This document shows, piece after piece, positions 5,861-5,910 of a stretch of DNA of 5,910 nt. Source of the stretch: Deltaproteobacteria bacterium (lineage in GTDB: Bacteria; Desulfobacterota; DSM-4660; Desulfatiglandales; B25-G16); NCBI GenBank assembly GCA_020355145.1, contig CP070660.1, positions 263,602-269,511 of the forward strand, read 5' to 3'. Numbering within the stretch: the stretch's first letter is position 1; every line of letters begins with the position of its first letter. Under the pieces are notes generated by a model. That model saw only the letters and a list, made by a program, of their open reading frames with translations, ran no database searches and was not told the DNA's origin. The position numbers and the translations under genes were made by a program.

Positions 5861-5910
5861 GAATCGAAGGACTAAGTTAGCAAATTATCCATACTATAGT
5901 CCGCGAAACC

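Larger units (their letters stand above)
5699..5876. repeat. Dyad-rich element bounded by 16-bp imperfect inverted repeats (MITE/REP-like or structured RNA)
   Basis: CTAAGTGCTTCGATTC at 5699-5714 matches the reverse complement of 5861-5876 at 14 of 16 bases, with nine matching in a row next to the interior. Between them are five dyads in a row: AAATAC/GTATTT (5717-5734), the 12-bp palindrome GAGCAATTGCTC (5750-5761), TCGGCC/GGCCGA (5769-5789), a 22-bp near-perfect palindrome (5812-5833), and a 9-bp stem with a TGAT loop (5839-5860). The last abuts the closing arm directly. CTAAGT recurs at 5699, 5798 and 5872. There is no credible coding frame. I see no clear target-site duplication, so mobility is unproven. 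Confidence 0.5.

Noticed and set aside
5870..5910. Promoter-like AT-rich stretch with ACTATAGT palindrome (5893-5900).
   Set aside because: No -35/-10 pair with acceptable spacing and no gene start inside the window to anchor it.

Overview
The window reads as a piece of an anaerobic bacterial chromosome of moderate GC content. The main evidence is a four-subunit, ferredoxin-linked 2-oxoacid oxidoreductase, an oxygen-sensitive enzyme type, sitting in one operon with an acyl-CoA dehydrogenase. Gene content and protein style suggest a Desulfobacterota-like (former Deltaproteobacteria) or similar fermentative, syntrophic or sulfate-reducing lineage. That placement is inference and cannot be fixed from the sequence alone.

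Layout. Positions 1-581 (+) hold the 3' part of a glutamyl-tRNA synthetase gene, cut by the window edge. It converges, with only 7 bp between stop codons, on a minus-strand operon that fills 589-5436. In transcription order this operon is: a two-cluster ferredoxin subunit (5436-5194), a VorB-type alpha subunit (5201-4122), the thiamine-pyrophosphate beta subunit (3954-3208), the gamma subunit (3198-2653), a tandem ACT-domain protein (2650-2210) and a 533-residue acyl-CoA dehydrogenase (2190-589). Most junctions are tight (an 8-bp overlap and gaps of 9, 2 and 19 bp). The exception is the 167-bp alpha-beta spacer, which is filled with heptad (7-bp period) repeats.

The genes suggest one pathway. 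A 2-oxoacid, probably a branched-chain one made from an amino acid, is decarboxylated to an acyl-CoA with reduction of ferredoxin. The acyl-CoA is then oxidised to the enoyl-CoA by the dehydrogenase. The ACT protein is the kind of domain that binds amino acids and is a plausible allosteric sensor. The reverse direction (reductive carboxylation for amino-acid synthesis) cannot be excluded for the oxidoreductase.

Positions 5437-5910, upstream of the operon, hold no convincing gene but are full of structure. They contain a small leader hairpin, a second heptad array, a 13-bp tandem duplication, a GC hairpin, and a roughly 178-bp element (5699-5876). That element is bounded by 16-bp imperfect inverted repeats and packed with at least five internal dyads. 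It is the least explained part of the window: a MITE/REP-like mobile element and a structured RNA are the two main readings.
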